Shown: piece after piece, positions 15,756 through 24,834 of the stretch
Layout of the letters: each line of letters begins with the position of its first letter
Position numbering within the stretch: position 1 is the stretch's first letter
Notes under the pieces: model-generated
The model's database searches: none
Seen by the model: only the letters and a program-made list of their open reading frames with translations
Told to the model about the DNA's origin: nothing
Position numbers and translations under genes: made by a program
Assembly (NCBI GenBank): GCA_001789205.1
Contig: MFYT01000064.1
Span: 1-64,000 of the forward strand
Source of the DNA: Candidatus Raymondbacteria bacterium RIFOXYA2_FULL_49_16
GTDB lineage: Bacteria; Fibrobacterota; OXYB2-FULL-49-7; XYB2-FULL-49-35
Direction: 5' to 3'
Length of the DNA stretch: 64,000 nucleotides

Positions 15756-18188
15756 ATGAATAAGCTTTTTTGTGCGGCAATTATACTCTGTGCCGTGTTC
15801 GTGATCCATGGCAGGGACACCTTAAAGGTGTACAATACAAACACCCCGCCTGTAATAGATGGGGATTTGTCGGACTGGAACGAAGCATATATGGTTCGCA
15901 ACGTTGCATTCAATTCCTTGGATCAGCTGTATTATGTTGAATCCTCCGACATGAGCGCCTGGACCGGCTTCGATACCGACTACAATGCAAAGGTATATCT
16001 GGCCCATGATAATAATAACCTGTATATCGGCTGGCAGACCACTATTGACGACATACCCTTGCATGCCGGATACGATTGGTACGAGTCCGACAACCTATGC
16101 CTCTCGTTTGGCGCAAAAGATGATTGGATGTATGTTATCAACGCCCCAATCCTCCATGATTCAAATCCCCGGACTCTTGCCTATGACTATTTATTGGATG
16201 GAGCCGAGGCCGCAGTCACGGTCCAAGACCTTCCTGTGTACGAAATAAAACTCCCTCTTCTTTCCATCCCAAGATTCTATCCCACGAATCCTCCCTTCAT
16301 GTTAATCAGCATTGGTACGTGGGACGCTGATGGTACCGGGGCCGGTCAATACATGGGGCTTGGCGCAACCTATATTGGTTCTAAACACGATGCGATTACC
16401 AATCCGTGGGACAACTCGGCGTACTATCCGATTATGCAAATTCTCTCCACGAGTCCTCCAGAACAAAATACAGCCCCGGTTATTTCCTCGATCGTTCCAG
16501 ATAGCGGAAATAGATCGGGCAGCTACACTGCCAGCATCTTTGGTTCGGCTTTTTCATCGGGCATGCAGGTGTTGTTTGGCGCCCTCCCCTCCCCCAGCGT
16601 GACGTATTACAGCAGCACACGTCTGGACGTGGTGGTACCGGCAGCGGCCTCCGATGGTCCGGTCAATGTGATGGCAGCAAAGGACACCCTGCGGGACACG
16701 CTTATAAACGGCTTTAAATACTACACAAATTACGCGCCGGTCATAACCACGGTTTTAAGCCAGGCGGACACCATGATTTCCGACAGCGTTCCCTATTCAC
16801 TCGACATTGACGCCGTGGATCCTAACCATGATATCCTGGTCTATTCGCTTGCCATAAAACCATCAACCATGACCATCAATAGTACAACCGGGACCATTAC
16901 GTGGTCGCCAACCATAAGCGACAGCGGCAGACAAACCATACGCGCAATCGTGTCCGACAACCACGGTATGCACGATACCCTGGATTTCGCCGTACACGTG
17001 ACGCCATGGAACTATTACCCGATATTCGTGTCCATGCCCGAGACAACGACGCTGGAAGATTCGGTCTACCGGTATGTACTGCAGGCGAATGATCCGGACG
17101 CAGACCCGATGTCATACAATATTATCACCGGTCCTGCGGGAATGGTTCTCTCAGGAGATACCATGCGCTGGACCCCTGTCGACGCGAATATTGGCGTACA
17201 TGCGGTTTCTGTTCGCGCCTCAGACGGAAAAGGAGGATCTGCAACCCAGACCTTCTCCCTTCGGGTTATAAACACTCCCGACCCGCCCCTATTTCAGTCT
17301 TTTGTTCCTTCAGCCGACACTTCGCTTGCCGAAGGTGATACGCTGAAATTCAGGGCCAAGGCCGTTGATCCAGATGGCGCGGAAGCCGTAGGATACTTTT
17401 GGTTCTTTAACGGCGGATATGTGTCAAACGATTCAACCTACACACTGCGTCCGGACTACAGCGACGCGGGTGTATGCAGCGTACGTGTCGTGGCGTTCGA
17501 CGGCAACGGCCAGACCGTCCATTCCTGGAATATCACCGTGATAAACAAAAGCGTGCCGCCGGTCCTTATTGCGCCCACGAGAAACGGCAGCGCCACAGGG
17601 GATTCAACCATCGCTTGGAACGTATCAGCCGATCCTGATTTGGACATCAGCTCCACCATGTATCGAGTGGAATTTGCCACTACATCCGGTTTCTCACCTA
17701 TTCTGGCCATGAAAGATTCCCTTATCTGTGCGTCCTACAAGATGAACGAACTTGTCTTGCCGGGAATGCTGCCCGAGGCATCGGTGATCTTTGTCCGCGT
17801 TGCCGCCTTTGACACTTCCGGTTATTCCACAGGATACGGTCCCACGACACCCTTTATTTTCCTGTATCTCGCGAATACGGACCGGGACGTTGCCATGCCG
17901 GATAGATTCATGCTGGACCAGAACAGCCCCAACCCATTCAATCCCCGCACTTGCATACGGTTCGCGGTCCCCGCGATGGACAAAGGCGCTACCATGCATA
18001 TGACAGTGTACAACATCAAAGGAAGTGTCATCCGGACGCTTGTGCAAGGCGCGGTCAGCCCCGGGTATCATACGGTTGCTTGGGACAGCAGGGATGACAA
18101 TGGCGCTGTGTGCCAGAACGGCGTATACGTGCTAAAAATGGCGTGCGGGTCATTCGCAAAGTGCATCAAGATGGCGCTGTTGAAATAA
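15756..18188 (+). CDS. secreted protein with CBM9-like N-terminus, IPT/TIG and Ig-like repeats, sorting tail (paralogue B)
   Basis: The start at 15756 follows AAAGGGAGTGGT and opens a signal peptide (MNKLFCAAIILCAVFVIHG); longer in-frame starts would run into the previous gene. Residues about 20-250 look like a CBM9-like domain (NTNTPPVIDGDLSDWNEAY, KVYLAHDNNNLYIGWQTT, ESDNLCLSFGAKDDW). Then the IPT/TIG domain (SIVPDSGNRSGSYTASIFG), the Ig-like repeats and the sorting tail (SPNPFNPRTCIRF, final KMALLK) match paralogue A closely. It sits 17 nt after paralogue A and is probably co-transcribed. The pair shares the C-terminal two-thirds but not the N-terminal module, so the shared part may be an anchoring stalk and the N-terminus the variable binding head. 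Confidence 0.85.
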   Translation: MNKLFCAAIILCAVFVIHGRDTLKVYNTNTPPVIDGDLSDWNEAYMVRNVAFNSLDQLYYVESSDMSAWTGFDTDYNAKVYLAHDNNNLYIGWQTTIDDIPLHAGYDWYESDNLCLSFGAKDDWMYVINAPILHDSNPRTLAYDYLLDGAEAAVTVQDLPVYEIKLPLLSIPRFYPTNPPFMLISIGTWDADGTGAGQYMGLGATYIGSKHDAITNPWDNSAYYPIMQILSTSPPEQNTAPVISSIVPDSGNRSGSYTASIFGSAFSSGMQVLFGALPSPSVTYYSSTRLDVVVPAAASDGPVNVMAAKDTLRDTLINGFKYYTNYAPVITTVLSQADTMISDSVPYSLDIDAVDPNHDILVYSLAIKPSTMTINSTTGTITWSPTISDSGRQTIRAIVSDNHGMHDTLDFAVHVTPWNYYPIFVSMPETTTLEDSVYRYVLQANDPDADPMSYNIITGPAGMVLSGDTMRWTPVDANIGVHAVSVRASDGKGGSATQTFSLRVINTPDPPLFQSFVPSADTSLAEGDTLKFRAKAVDPDGAEAVGYFWFFNGGYVSNDSTYTLRPDYSDAGVCSVRVVAFDGNGQTVHSWNITVINKSVPPVLIAPTRNGSATGDSTIAWNVSADPDLDISSTMYRVEFATTSGFSPILAMKDSLICASYKMNELVLPGMLPEASVIFVRVAAFDTSGYSTGYGPTTPFIFLYLANTDRDVAMPDRFMLDQNSPNPFNPRTCIRFAVPAMDKGATMHMTVYNIKGSVIRTLVQGAVSPGYHTVAWDSRDDNGAVCQNGVYVLKMACGSFAKCIKMALLK
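16475..18188 (+). repeat. 1.7-kb direct repeat, copy B
   Basis: Counterpart of the repeat at 14032-15738. The two copies are most alike in the last 260 bp, which encode the sorting domain, suggesting a recent gene-conversion tract there. Confidence 0.8.
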
Positions 18189-18214
18189 ATTTATTCTGTT
18201 TTTCCTCAACTATT

Positions 18215-18649
18215 TCATCTCAACCCGGCGCCGGGGGCCGCTCTCTCCATCTCCTCAAGGCATTGACTGATCCATACGTCCAGATCAATCTTTTTTCCCT
18301 GACTTGGAGCATCGTCGGTTTCATACACTGTCCCAAAATCTGCGTATCCATTGCTCCATTGCTCACCACTAAGCCCATTCTCGGTCTTGAAGGTGACCAT
18401 GTCATTGCCCCACATGAAATACAGCTGCAAATCATTGGACCCTGGCTCATCCCTATTCTTACGAACATAGGCCGCTTGTTCGATTTCTCCTTCACAGTCG
18501 TACTGCAGGTACAAAAACCCGTTGTTCAAGGGCACGTATTGTACGCTGTCCGGTGTGCCTTTGCGGTAGTTTGAGAGGAATGATTCTTTTTTCATGACAT
18601 GCTTAATACCAATCCCTCCAGTTTCACCTTTCTTAAGATTCGGATTCAA
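18215..18649 (-). CDS. doubtful hypothetical protein, possibly a gene remnant
   Basis: The frame encodes 144 residues from a TTG at 18649, or 126 from an ATG at 18595; neither has a well-placed ribosome binding site. The body (GFLYLQYDCEGEIEQAAYVR, LQLYFMWGNDMVTFKTENGL) has the look of a small globular protein, perhaps an immunity-type or contact-dependent fragment, but no family is recognised. Upstream on the same strand (about 18675-18780) another frame reads ARDRLSIGELGTINYEALWK before a stop, which also looks like former coding sequence. The region may be a decayed gene. It lies convergent to the secreted-protein operon. Confidence 0.4.
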   Translation of the reverse strand: MNPNLKKGETGGIGIKHVMKKESFLSNYRKGTPDSVQYVPLNNGFLYLQYDCEGEIEQAAYVRKNRDEPGSNDLQLYFMWGNDMVTFKTENGLSGEQWSNGYADFGTVYETDDAPSQGKKIDLDVWISQCLEEMERAAPGAGLR

Positions 18650-18857
18650 TATAAGATATAGAATAGACTGCTTTCTATACTCCGGAAAGGGTAGATTTCA
18701 GTCCTTCTTTCCACAACGCTTCATAATTAATCGTTCCAAGTTCTCCGATTGAAAGACGATCTCTAGCCAATAATTGGTTTCATATCAAGGAAAATGATAT
18801 GCAAAATACTGATTACGCCTTGTACAATCTCTTCAAATAAGGTTATTTTACAACATT

Positions 18858-20615
18858 ATGAATACCAAACTATTTCCAACCCTTTTCCTCATGCTTGCTG
18901 CGTACGCGTTTGCCGTTGATAGCACCTCGTACCGCTTCGCGATCCTTGGCGACCGGACTGGCGGAAACCATCCGGGAATTTTCGAGAAAATCGTGGAACA
19001 AGCAATGCTCCTGAACCCAAAACCCGATTTTTTCATCAACGTTGGTGATTTGATCCAGGGATATACCCCTGATACCAGCGACGTGCGCAGACAATGGGAA
19101 GAAGCCACGCGGATCATGGCGCCACTCAAGGCCCAGTTCCCGTTTTACCAGGTGCCAGGCAACCACGACCTTTCAGACCCGGCTACGAGGAGCATGTACG
19201 AAACATACGCCACAAAGCCCTACTATTCATTTGATAAAGGCCCTGACCACTTCATTGTTTTGAACAACGTTGAATCAAGAAACCCGGCTGATCTGGATAC
19301 AGCGCAGTTCGCGTGGTTAAAAAAAGACCTGAAAGCATCCAAGGGAAAACGGCATACATTTGTCTTTTTTCACATACCGCTTTGGAGCGTATCGACCCGC
19401 GAAAAACAAATGGACGCGCTCCACGCGCTCTTTAAAAAGTCAGGCGTTGACCATGTTTTCAACGGCCATTACCATAATTATCAGCAAGGCAAACGGGACA
19501 ACATCACCTACACTATCATAGGCTCATCAGGCGGCATATGCGGCAACTCAGTACCAGACGGGACTGTGTTTCATTTCGCGGTTGTCGATGTTGGTCGCAC
19601 AGTCCGCATCAGGCCCATTCTCCTTTCCGGAGATACCATGGACGCGTCCTGGATCACTGAGAAAAAAGCGCGCATTTTCGAGGACCTGGACACAAAGGCC
19701 TTTGTGTTCAAACCCATTCTCTTCCCCTATGGCGCGGAACCAAACAGCGGCCCAACAGTGTTGAACATCACGAATATATTCGACAAAACCCAGACATTCA
19801 ACATCAGCTGGACACAGGACAGTACCTGCGCGTGGCGTATGACGCCTGTCTCTATACCCGCGTTTACTCTTGCTCCTGGAGCAAAAAAGTCTCTGAACTT
19901 CACGTATACGCGGCAAAAGCCCGGATATATCAATATTCCTGAAATCCGGTTCCGCCTGCCCTATGGCCAGGATACGCTCACAAGGGTCGTGTATCCCTTT
20001 TTCAAGCGTGAACTTAAGATACTCAAAGCCGCAAAACCCATCCTTGTCGACGGCAATCCAAACGAATCAGTCTGGACAGGAACGCGTACACGGCCCGAGC
20101 ACTGGCTGGGAAATGCCACGCCTGACTACGATTCCTCGTGGGTTGCGCTGACATACAATGACTCCAACATCTATCTTGCCTATTCCTGTTTTGATCCGCA
20201 CCCTGATTCCATCATTGCGCCAACCGAGGCCAGGTTCCGCGATGGCGTGCAACTTCCAGAAGACAAATTACGGGTTTATTTTGCCCTGAAAAACGGCGGC
20301 GACTCTATTTACTACCAGATATATCTTTCAGCAAAAGGAGCGCTCAAAGACATCCGGTTTACCATTGAGAGCGACGGCACGCGCATGGACACCAAGTGGG
20401 ACGGCGTGTCCGCGTATATAGCGCACACGACAAACACGGGTTTCGAAGGCGAGATGGCGCTTCCGTGGAAAGCCCTGGGTGTGAACAAACCTGTTCCCCT
20501 GCTGGTGAATTTCCGGCATGCCAGCGCGCGGTTGAATCCTCGGGGTGACCACTGGTCATATCAGGAGCCGTGGGATTCAAAACCCGCGTCGTTTGCTGAT
20601 GCGCCATTGGAATAA
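18858..20615 (+). CDS. secreted calcineurin-like metallophosphoesterase with CBM9-like C-terminus
   Basis: A signal peptide (MNTKLFPTLFLMLAAYAFA) leads into a metallophosphoesterase domain with the metal-binding motifs in order: GDRTGG, NVGDLI, GNHD, FFHIPLW and FNGHYHNY (residues about 28-235). These bind a dinuclear metal centre that hydrolyses phosphate esters. After a linker with an Ig-like stretch, residues about 395-575 form a CBM9/DOMON-like domain (KPILVDGNPNESVWTGTRT, LTYNDSNIYLAYSCFDPHP, FEGEMALPWKALGV). Unlike neighbouring secreted proteins it has no PNPFNP tail, so it is probably periplasmic or released by another route. The stop is 6 nt from truA, but their functions are unrelated. 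Confidence 0.85.
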   Translation: MNTKLFPTLFLMLAAYAFAVDSTSYRFAILGDRTGGNHPGIFEKIVEQAMLLNPKPDFFINVGDLIQGYTPDTSDVRRQWEEATRIMAPLKAQFPFYQVPGNHDLSDPATRSMYETYATKPYYSFDKGPDHFIVLNNVESRNPADLDTAQFAWLKKDLKASKGKRHTFVFFHIPLWSVSTREKQMDALHALFKKSGVDHVFNGHYHNYQQGKRDNITYTIIGSSGGICGNSVPDGTVFHFAVVDVGRTVRIRPILLSGDTMDASWITEKKARIFEDLDTKAFVFKPILFPYGAEPNSGPTVLNITNIFDKTQTFNISWTQDSTCAWRMTPVSIPAFTLAPGAKKSLNFTYTRQKPGYINIPEIRFRLPYGQDTLTRVVYPFFKRELKILKAAKPILVDGNPNESVWTGTRTRPEHWLGNATPDYDSSWVALTYNDSNIYLAYSCFDPHPDSIIAPTEARFRDGVQLPEDKLRVYFALKNGGDSIYYQIYLSAKGALKDIRFTIESDGTRMDTKWDGVSAYIAHTTNTGFEGEMALPWKALGVNKPVPLLVNFRHASARLNPRGDHWSYQEPWDSKPASFADAPLE

Positions 20616-20621
20616 ATTCTT

Positions 20622-21347
20622 ATGAACCTCCGCCTTGACATTGAATACGACGGCTCACTCTATTCAGGGTGGCAGCGCCAGCCAAACGCAACCTCTGTCC
20701 AGGGTGAAATAGAAAAAGCCTTAAAAACCATCTTCAGACTGGAAATCGGCATCATTGGCGCTGGCCGGACCGACGCAGGTGTGCATGCAAAAGACCAGGT
20801 CGCGCATTTCAAGGCAGAAGCGCTGCCCATACCCCTGCACCAGATCAAACGGTCTCTCAACGGCATACTGAAAGCCGGAATAACCATCCGAAATATATGC
20901 CAGGTTGACGAGGAATTCCATGCCCGGTATTCGGCAAAAGAACGGACCTATGTGTATGCCATGTCCAAGGTCAAACGTTCAATCGACCGTAACCTCTTCT
21001 ACCTTCTCCCCTTTCCCCTGGACATGGAAAAACTGAAAAAAGCCGCAAAACGCCTTGAGGGCGAACACGATTTCATTAATCTTTCCATTGCCACTGGCGA
21101 AAAATCGACCATCTGCACCATAAAAAAAATCACCATCAGGGAAACGGAAAATGAAATCTACCTGACCCTCACTGCCAACAGGTTTTTGCACAAAATGGTG
21201 CGCATGATAGTGGGAATGCTCATCGATATTGGCAGAGGAAAACAGGACATCAGCGTGCTGGATTCCATCTTCGCCAAACGCTGGAAACGGAAAAAAGGCT
21301 TTGCCGCGCCCGCGCATGGCCTCTGCCTCATAAAGGTCGATTACTGA
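20622..21347 (+). CDS. truA: tRNA pseudouridine synthase A
   Basis: TruA converts uridines 38-40 in the anticodon arm of many tRNAs to pseudouridine. The 241-residue length fits the family. The signature GAGRTDAGVHA contains the catalytic Asp (residue 51). Other anchors are LDIEYDGSLYSGWQRQ at the N-terminus, FHARYSAKERTYVY, and FLHKMVRMIVGMLIDIGRG near the C-terminus. The start has no obvious ribosome binding site and lies 6 nt after the preceding stop, so it may depend on translation of the upstream gene. Confidence 0.95.
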   Translation: MNLRLDIEYDGSLYSGWQRQPNATSVQGEIEKALKTIFRLEIGIIGAGRTDAGVHAKDQVAHFKAEALPIPLHQIKRSLNGILKAGITIRNICQVDEEFHARYSAKERTYVYAMSKVKRSIDRNLFYLLPFPLDMEKLKKAAKRLEGEHDFINLSIATGEKSTICTIKKITIRETENEIYLTLTANRFLHKMVRMIVGMLIDIGRGKQDISVLDSIFAKRWKRKKGFAAPAHGLCLIKVDY

Positions 21348-21448
21348 TCGGCAAAAAGATCGGCCAAACAACTTATTATATAAATTATATTTGCTTGATT
21401 TATATTGTTTTATAATATATATTTAACTATATATAGATCGGCCAAAAC
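21346..21448. promoter_or_regulatory. GATCGGC direct repeats upstream of the Fic gene
   Basis: GATCGGCAAAA at 21346, AGATCGGCCAAACA at 21357-21370 and AGATCGGCCAAAACA at 21435-21449 share an 11-12 bp core and flank a very AT-rich stretch. The last copy ends directly before the Fic start codon at 21452. They may be operator sites for autoregulation. Confidence 0.4.
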
Positions 21449-21451
21449 ACC

Positions 21452-22657
21452 ATGCCATACAAACAATATAACCATATATCCCAGATGGAGCCACTTTTTA
21501 CTTCTGATTCTGAAGGCAGATTAAAACTCTTAGCAACAACTCTATTGGCAGAATCCGCAGCCCTTTCAGGTTCTTTGCCGCAAGCAACCACCAAGGCCAT
21601 TGCCTCTCTCGTACATCCCATGAACAGTTATTACTCTAACCTCATTGAAGGTCATGCTACAAATCCTTTGGATATAGAACGGGCGTTGAACAATGACTTC
21701 TCGGAAAAGCCGGAAATGCGCGCGCTTCAGGTCGAAAGCAGGGCGCACATAGAAGTCCAGCGCCTTATCGAAGCCCGTCTGGAAACAACCACCGCGAATA
21801 AAACCAGCATCTGCAGCGCGGATTTCCTTTGTTTCATCCACAAGGAATTCTACGCCCGTATGCCGCAGGAATACAGGTTCGTCAAAGGCCCGGGTGGTCA
21901 AAATGAACCCGTGACGCCTGGACAATTCCGCACACGTGAAGTTTTAGTCGGCAACCATCTCCCCCCTGCTTTTGCATCACTCCCCGATTTTTTAAAACGG
22001 TTTGCGGAGGCGTACGATCCAGCGAAGCTTGATCCACTGTCGCGTATCATTGCAGCTGCCGCGTCGCATCACAGACTCGCCTGGATACACCCCTTCCTTG
22101 ACGGCAATGGCCGGGTGGCGCGTCTGTTTACGCAAACATATCTGTCGGTTGCGGGGGTCGATTCCCGCGGCCTCTGGTCAATTGCGCGCGGTCTGGCCAG
22201 ATCGCGTTCTCAATACAGGGAACGTCTTGCCGCTGCGGACGAACAGCGATTAAACGACTATGACGGACGAGGCAACCTCAGCGACAAAGGGCTTGATGAT
22301 TTCTGTCACTTCTTTCTTGAAACCGCGCTTGATCAGATCAGATTCATGAAAGGGTTAATAGCTATAGAAGGCCTGAGTGAACGGCTGCACAGATTCTCCT
22401 CGTTCGAGGCTGCACACGGCAGACTGCGACCCGAAAGCGCGCATATCCTACGCGAAGCGTTTTTACGAGGAACCATCAGCAGAGGTGATGCTATCAGGGT
22501 GACCGGCCTACCGGAACGCAGCGGCCGCAGGATACTTGGCGAACTGATCAATTCGGGCCTATTGTCCACAACCAGTCCAAAAGGTCCGTTAAGTATTACA
22601 TTTCCAATACGAATGGCAGGGTTTATCTTTCCCGGACTGTTTCCGGAAACGCCTTAA
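21452..22657 (+). CDS. Fic-domain protein, probable AMPylator with self-inhibitory helix
   Basis: The 401-residue protein has the Fic core motif HPFLDGNGRVAR (residues 213-224), with the catalytic His and the phosphate-binding NGR. Near the N-terminus SNLIEG (62-67) matches the inhibitory (S/T)xxxE(G/N) motif of class II Fic enzymes, whose Glu blocks productive ATP binding. The C-terminal 80 residues (RGDAIRVTGLPERSGRRILG) look like a winged helix-turn-helix, common in this Fic subfamily. Such proteins usually AMPylate a target protein; the target is unknown. No ribosome binding site is visible, and repeats just upstream suggest control by a DNA-binding protein, possibly itself. Its stop overlaps that of the convergent gene by 4 nt. 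Confidence 0.85.
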   Translation: MPYKQYNHISQMEPLFTSDSEGRLKLLATTLLAESAALSGSLPQATTKAIASLVHPMNSYYSNLIEGHATNPLDIERALNNDFSEKPEMRALQVESRAHIEVQRLIEARLETTTANKTSICSADFLCFIHKEFYARMPQEYRFVKGPGGQNEPVTPGQFRTREVLVGNHLPPAFASLPDFLKRFAEAYDPAKLDPLSRIIAAAASHHRLAWIHPFLDGNGRVARLFTQTYLSVAGVDSRGLWSIARGLARSRSQYRERLAAADEQRLNDYDGRGNLSDKGLDDFCHFFLETALDQIRFMKGLIAIEGLSERLHRFSSFEAAHGRLRPESAHILREAFLRGTISRGDAIRVTGLPERSGRRILGELINSGLLSTTSPKGPLSITFPIRMAGFIFPGLFPETP

Positions 22658-23319
22658 TTGGATTGAAGCGAGCGGGGCTTACCAAGCACTTCGGAAAGAA
22701 TGATTCCCTGCTGCATCAGAGGCATTGCGGCAAGCCGCTGTGAAAAAGAGAGGGCCGGCTCCAGTGCGCCTGGCAGCGACAATTCACCGGCTACGATGGG
22801 AGATGAGTGCTCTGTTTCTGTAATCAACGGGGTCTTAGAATCTAAATAATTCTCAACTTTACGTTCCTTCCACACGCCCACCTCGCCGTCGCCGTTGTTC
22901 GAAGCGTTTGTCTCAAACGGATCCTGCTGAGGCGCTGGTGCATCGTGGCCCTCCAAAATGGTACGTTTCTCTGCTTCCTTCCAAGCCGCCTCTTTCTTTT
23001 CCAGCTCAGTAAGACGGACAGAACTTGTTGTAATGGGCGAACGCTCAATATCCGGCGCTGGCCGGGCCGGCTGCTCCTCCTCTTCAGCAGGAGCAGCGGC
23101 ATTGCCTTCAAGGCGTTTGAAAAAGTCAGCCAGTTCCCGGCCAGGGTCATCGAAATCAAAAACCTTCTTTTCCTCTTCTTCCGGCGCCTGCGCATGCGGA
23201 ACAGCCACAGGGTCCTGCGGCTGCGCTTGCGCCTCTGCCAGACGCTTCTTCTTTGCCCATTTTTTGAAAATGGACCCTGCAATATTCAGAAAGATAATGA
23301 AAAGAATGAGTTTTGTCAT
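22654..23319 (-). CDS. membrane-anchored hypothetical protein downstream of floA
   Basis: The first 20 residues form one membrane segment (MTKLILFIIFLNIAGSIFKK) followed by a basic stretch. The rest is acidic, Pro/Ala/Glu-rich and probably disordered (EEEEKKVFDFDDPGRELADF), and the C-terminus has a compact motif MQQGIILSEVLGKPRSLQ. The same type of LSEVLGxPR ending is common in short proteins of unrelated phyla, but I cannot name the family. It is the last gene of the nfeD-nfeD-floA group, in the position where Bacillus has yqfB; homology to YqfB is not implied. A scaffold or partner of the flotillin is a reasonable guess. Confidence 0.75.
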   Translation of the reverse strand: MTKLILFIIFLNIAGSIFKKWAKKKRLAEAQAQPQDPVAVPHAQAPEEEEKKVFDFDDPGRELADFFKRLEGNAAAPAEEEEQPARPAPDIERSPITTSSVRLTELEKKEAAWKEAEKRTILEGHDAPAPQQDPFETNASNNGDGEVGVWKERKVENYLDSKTPLITETEHSSPIVAGELSLPGALEPALSFSQRLAAMPLMQQGIILSEVLGKPRSLQSN

Positions 23320-23328
23320 TGCGCTGTT

Positions 23329-24327
23329 CTATTTCCCTTCAGGTTTCTGATCTCCGGCAATGGACGAACGCATGTCTGTATCAGCGATCACGTTTTTCAT
23401 GCGGTAATAATCCATGATGCCAAGGTTGCCTTTTTCAAAGGCATTTGCCATTGCCTGGGGTATCTTGGCTTCGTTCTCTGTGACCTTGGCGCGCATTTCA
23501 ACAACCCGCGCCTTCATCTCCTGTTCCTGAGCAACAGCCATTGCACGTCGTTCCTCTGCCTTTGCCTGGGCTATTTTCTTGTCAGCCTCGGCCTGGTCGG
23601 TCTGCAGCTGCGCGCCGATGTTCCTGCCAATATCAACGTCAGCAATATCAATGGAAAGAATCTCAAAGGCCGTGCCAGCGTCAAGTCCCTTTTTAAGGAC
23701 GGTTTTACTGATGGAATCGGGATTTTCAAGAACGTCCTTGTGTTTGTTCGCTGAGCCAATGGTTGAGACAATGCCCTCGCCCACGCGCGCGATAATAGTG
23801 TTTTCGCCAGCGCCGCCCACCAGGCGGTCAATGTTTGTGCGAACGGTAACGCGCGCAATGGCCTTTACCTGAATGCCGTCTTTGGCAACACCTGAAATAA
23901 GGGGAGTTTCTATAATCTTTGGAATGACCGATGTCTGGACAGCCTCGTACACATTGCGGCCAGCAAGGTCAATAGCCATGGCCTGCTTTATCGTAAGCGT
24001 GAGATTCGCCTTTTCAGCCGAAATGATCGCATTTACCAGGTTGGTCATGCGGCCCTCAACATGGGGATTTTTTGTGCCAATGGCCATATAGTGCGCTTCG
24101 AGCAACGATACTTCGAGGTCCTTGATCCCTGCCTTGCGCGCGGAGATGAGCGGCCGGACAATATAGTAGGGATTAATAGACCTGAAGCGCATGCCAATGA
24201 GCGCGACAATGCTCACCTGCACGCCTGATGAAAAGGCCTCGAACCAGAGACGCAAAGGCACCAGGTAGAAAAAGATGCCCAAGAAAACAAGCACGCCCGC
24301 TATGACGGGCAGCATTAGAAATTCCAT
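23329..24327 (-). CDS. floA: flotillin-like protein FloA
   Basis: FloA proteins (UPF0365, YqfA) organise functional membrane microdomains. The N-terminal hydrophobic hairpin-like segment ([20 protein letters not shown]) is followed by an SPFH/band-7-like domain with the typical [22 protein letters not shown]-type stretch and [21 protein letters not shown] helical Ala/Glu-rich region then follows ([20 protein letters not shown]), characteristic of flotillin coiled coils. The 332-residue length is normal. It is 13 nt downstream of an NfeD gene, the usual partner, and precedes the membrane-anchored hypothetical gene by 9 nt. Confidence 0.93.
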   Translation of the reverse strand: MEFLMLPVIAGVLVFLGIFFYLVPLRLWFEAFSSGVQVSIVALIGMRFRSINPYYIVRPLISARKAGIKDLEVSLLEAHYMAIGTKNPHVEGRMTNLVNAIISAEKANLTLTIKQAMAIDLAGRNVYEAVQTSVIPKIIETPLISGVAKDGIQVKAIARVTVRTNIDRLVGGAGENTIIARVGEGIVSTIGSANKHKDVLENPDSISKTVLKKGLDAGTAFEILSIDIADVDIGRNIGAQLQTDQAEADKKIAQAKAEERRAMAVAQEQEMKARVVEMRAKVTENEAKIPQAMANAFEKGNLGIMDYYRMKNVIADTDMRSSIAGDQKPEGK

Positions 24328-24340
24328 GATATTCCTCCTG

Positions 24341-24832
24341 TTACTGTGAAATTGTTTCCGGTTCTGTCTGACGGACCTTTACCTGGCCTTCGCTCAGAGC
24401 AATGACTTCAATGCTTTTTCCTATATCGACAAAACCCTCTTCAGAGACTGCGTCATATTTTTTACCTTCGATAAAAACCGCGCCGCCGGGCCGCAAAGGT
24501 GTGGCCACAACACCTTTCTTCCCTATCAGAGCGCCAAGCGATTCCTTAAAGGATGAAAAACCCGTTTTGCTGTCCTCGTGTTCCTTGACAACAAACTTGT
24601 TCCAGACCTGGAATTTGACACTCACAAAGGCGAGTACACACGCAAGCGCAACGCTGCCTGCTCCTATGAGCAGGGTCGTTTGTTTGCCCAATACTTTGTA
24701 TGAACCGACAAGCGCGCCAACAATAAACAGTCCGCCTACTGCGGCCACAATGCCGCCGGGAATAAAAAGCAGGTCAGCCATAATAAGGGCGAAACCGAAA
24801 AGGATGATAAGAACAATAAAAAGTGTTTCCAT
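24341..24832 (-). CDS. short NfeD-family membrane protein
   Basis: Three to four membrane segments occupy the first 95 residues ([38 protein letters not shown]), followed by an OB-fold NfeD domain (residues about 95-160) with the signatures [20 protein letters not shown] and [18 protein letters not shown]. Short NfeD proteins of this type are encoded next to flotillin/SPFH genes and are thought to aid assembly of their complexes. It lies between the long NfeD gene (2-nt gap) and floA (13-nt gap), so the three are surely one operon. Confidence 0.9.
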   Translation of the reverse strand: METLFIVLIILFGFALIMADLLFIPGGIVAAVGGLFIVGALVGSYKVLGKQTTLLIGAGSVALACVLAFVSVKFQVWNKFVVKEHEDSKTGFSSFKESLGALIGKKGVVATPLRPGGAVFIEGKKYDAVSEEGFVDIGKSIEVIALSEGQVKVRQTEPETISQ

Positions 24833-24834
24833 GT

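Noticed and set aside
22945-23754. 269-codon plus-strand ORF opposite floA and its downstream gene
   Set aside because: It is antisense to two well-supported genes, has a low-complexity Leu/Phe/Arg-rich translation and no ribosome binding site.
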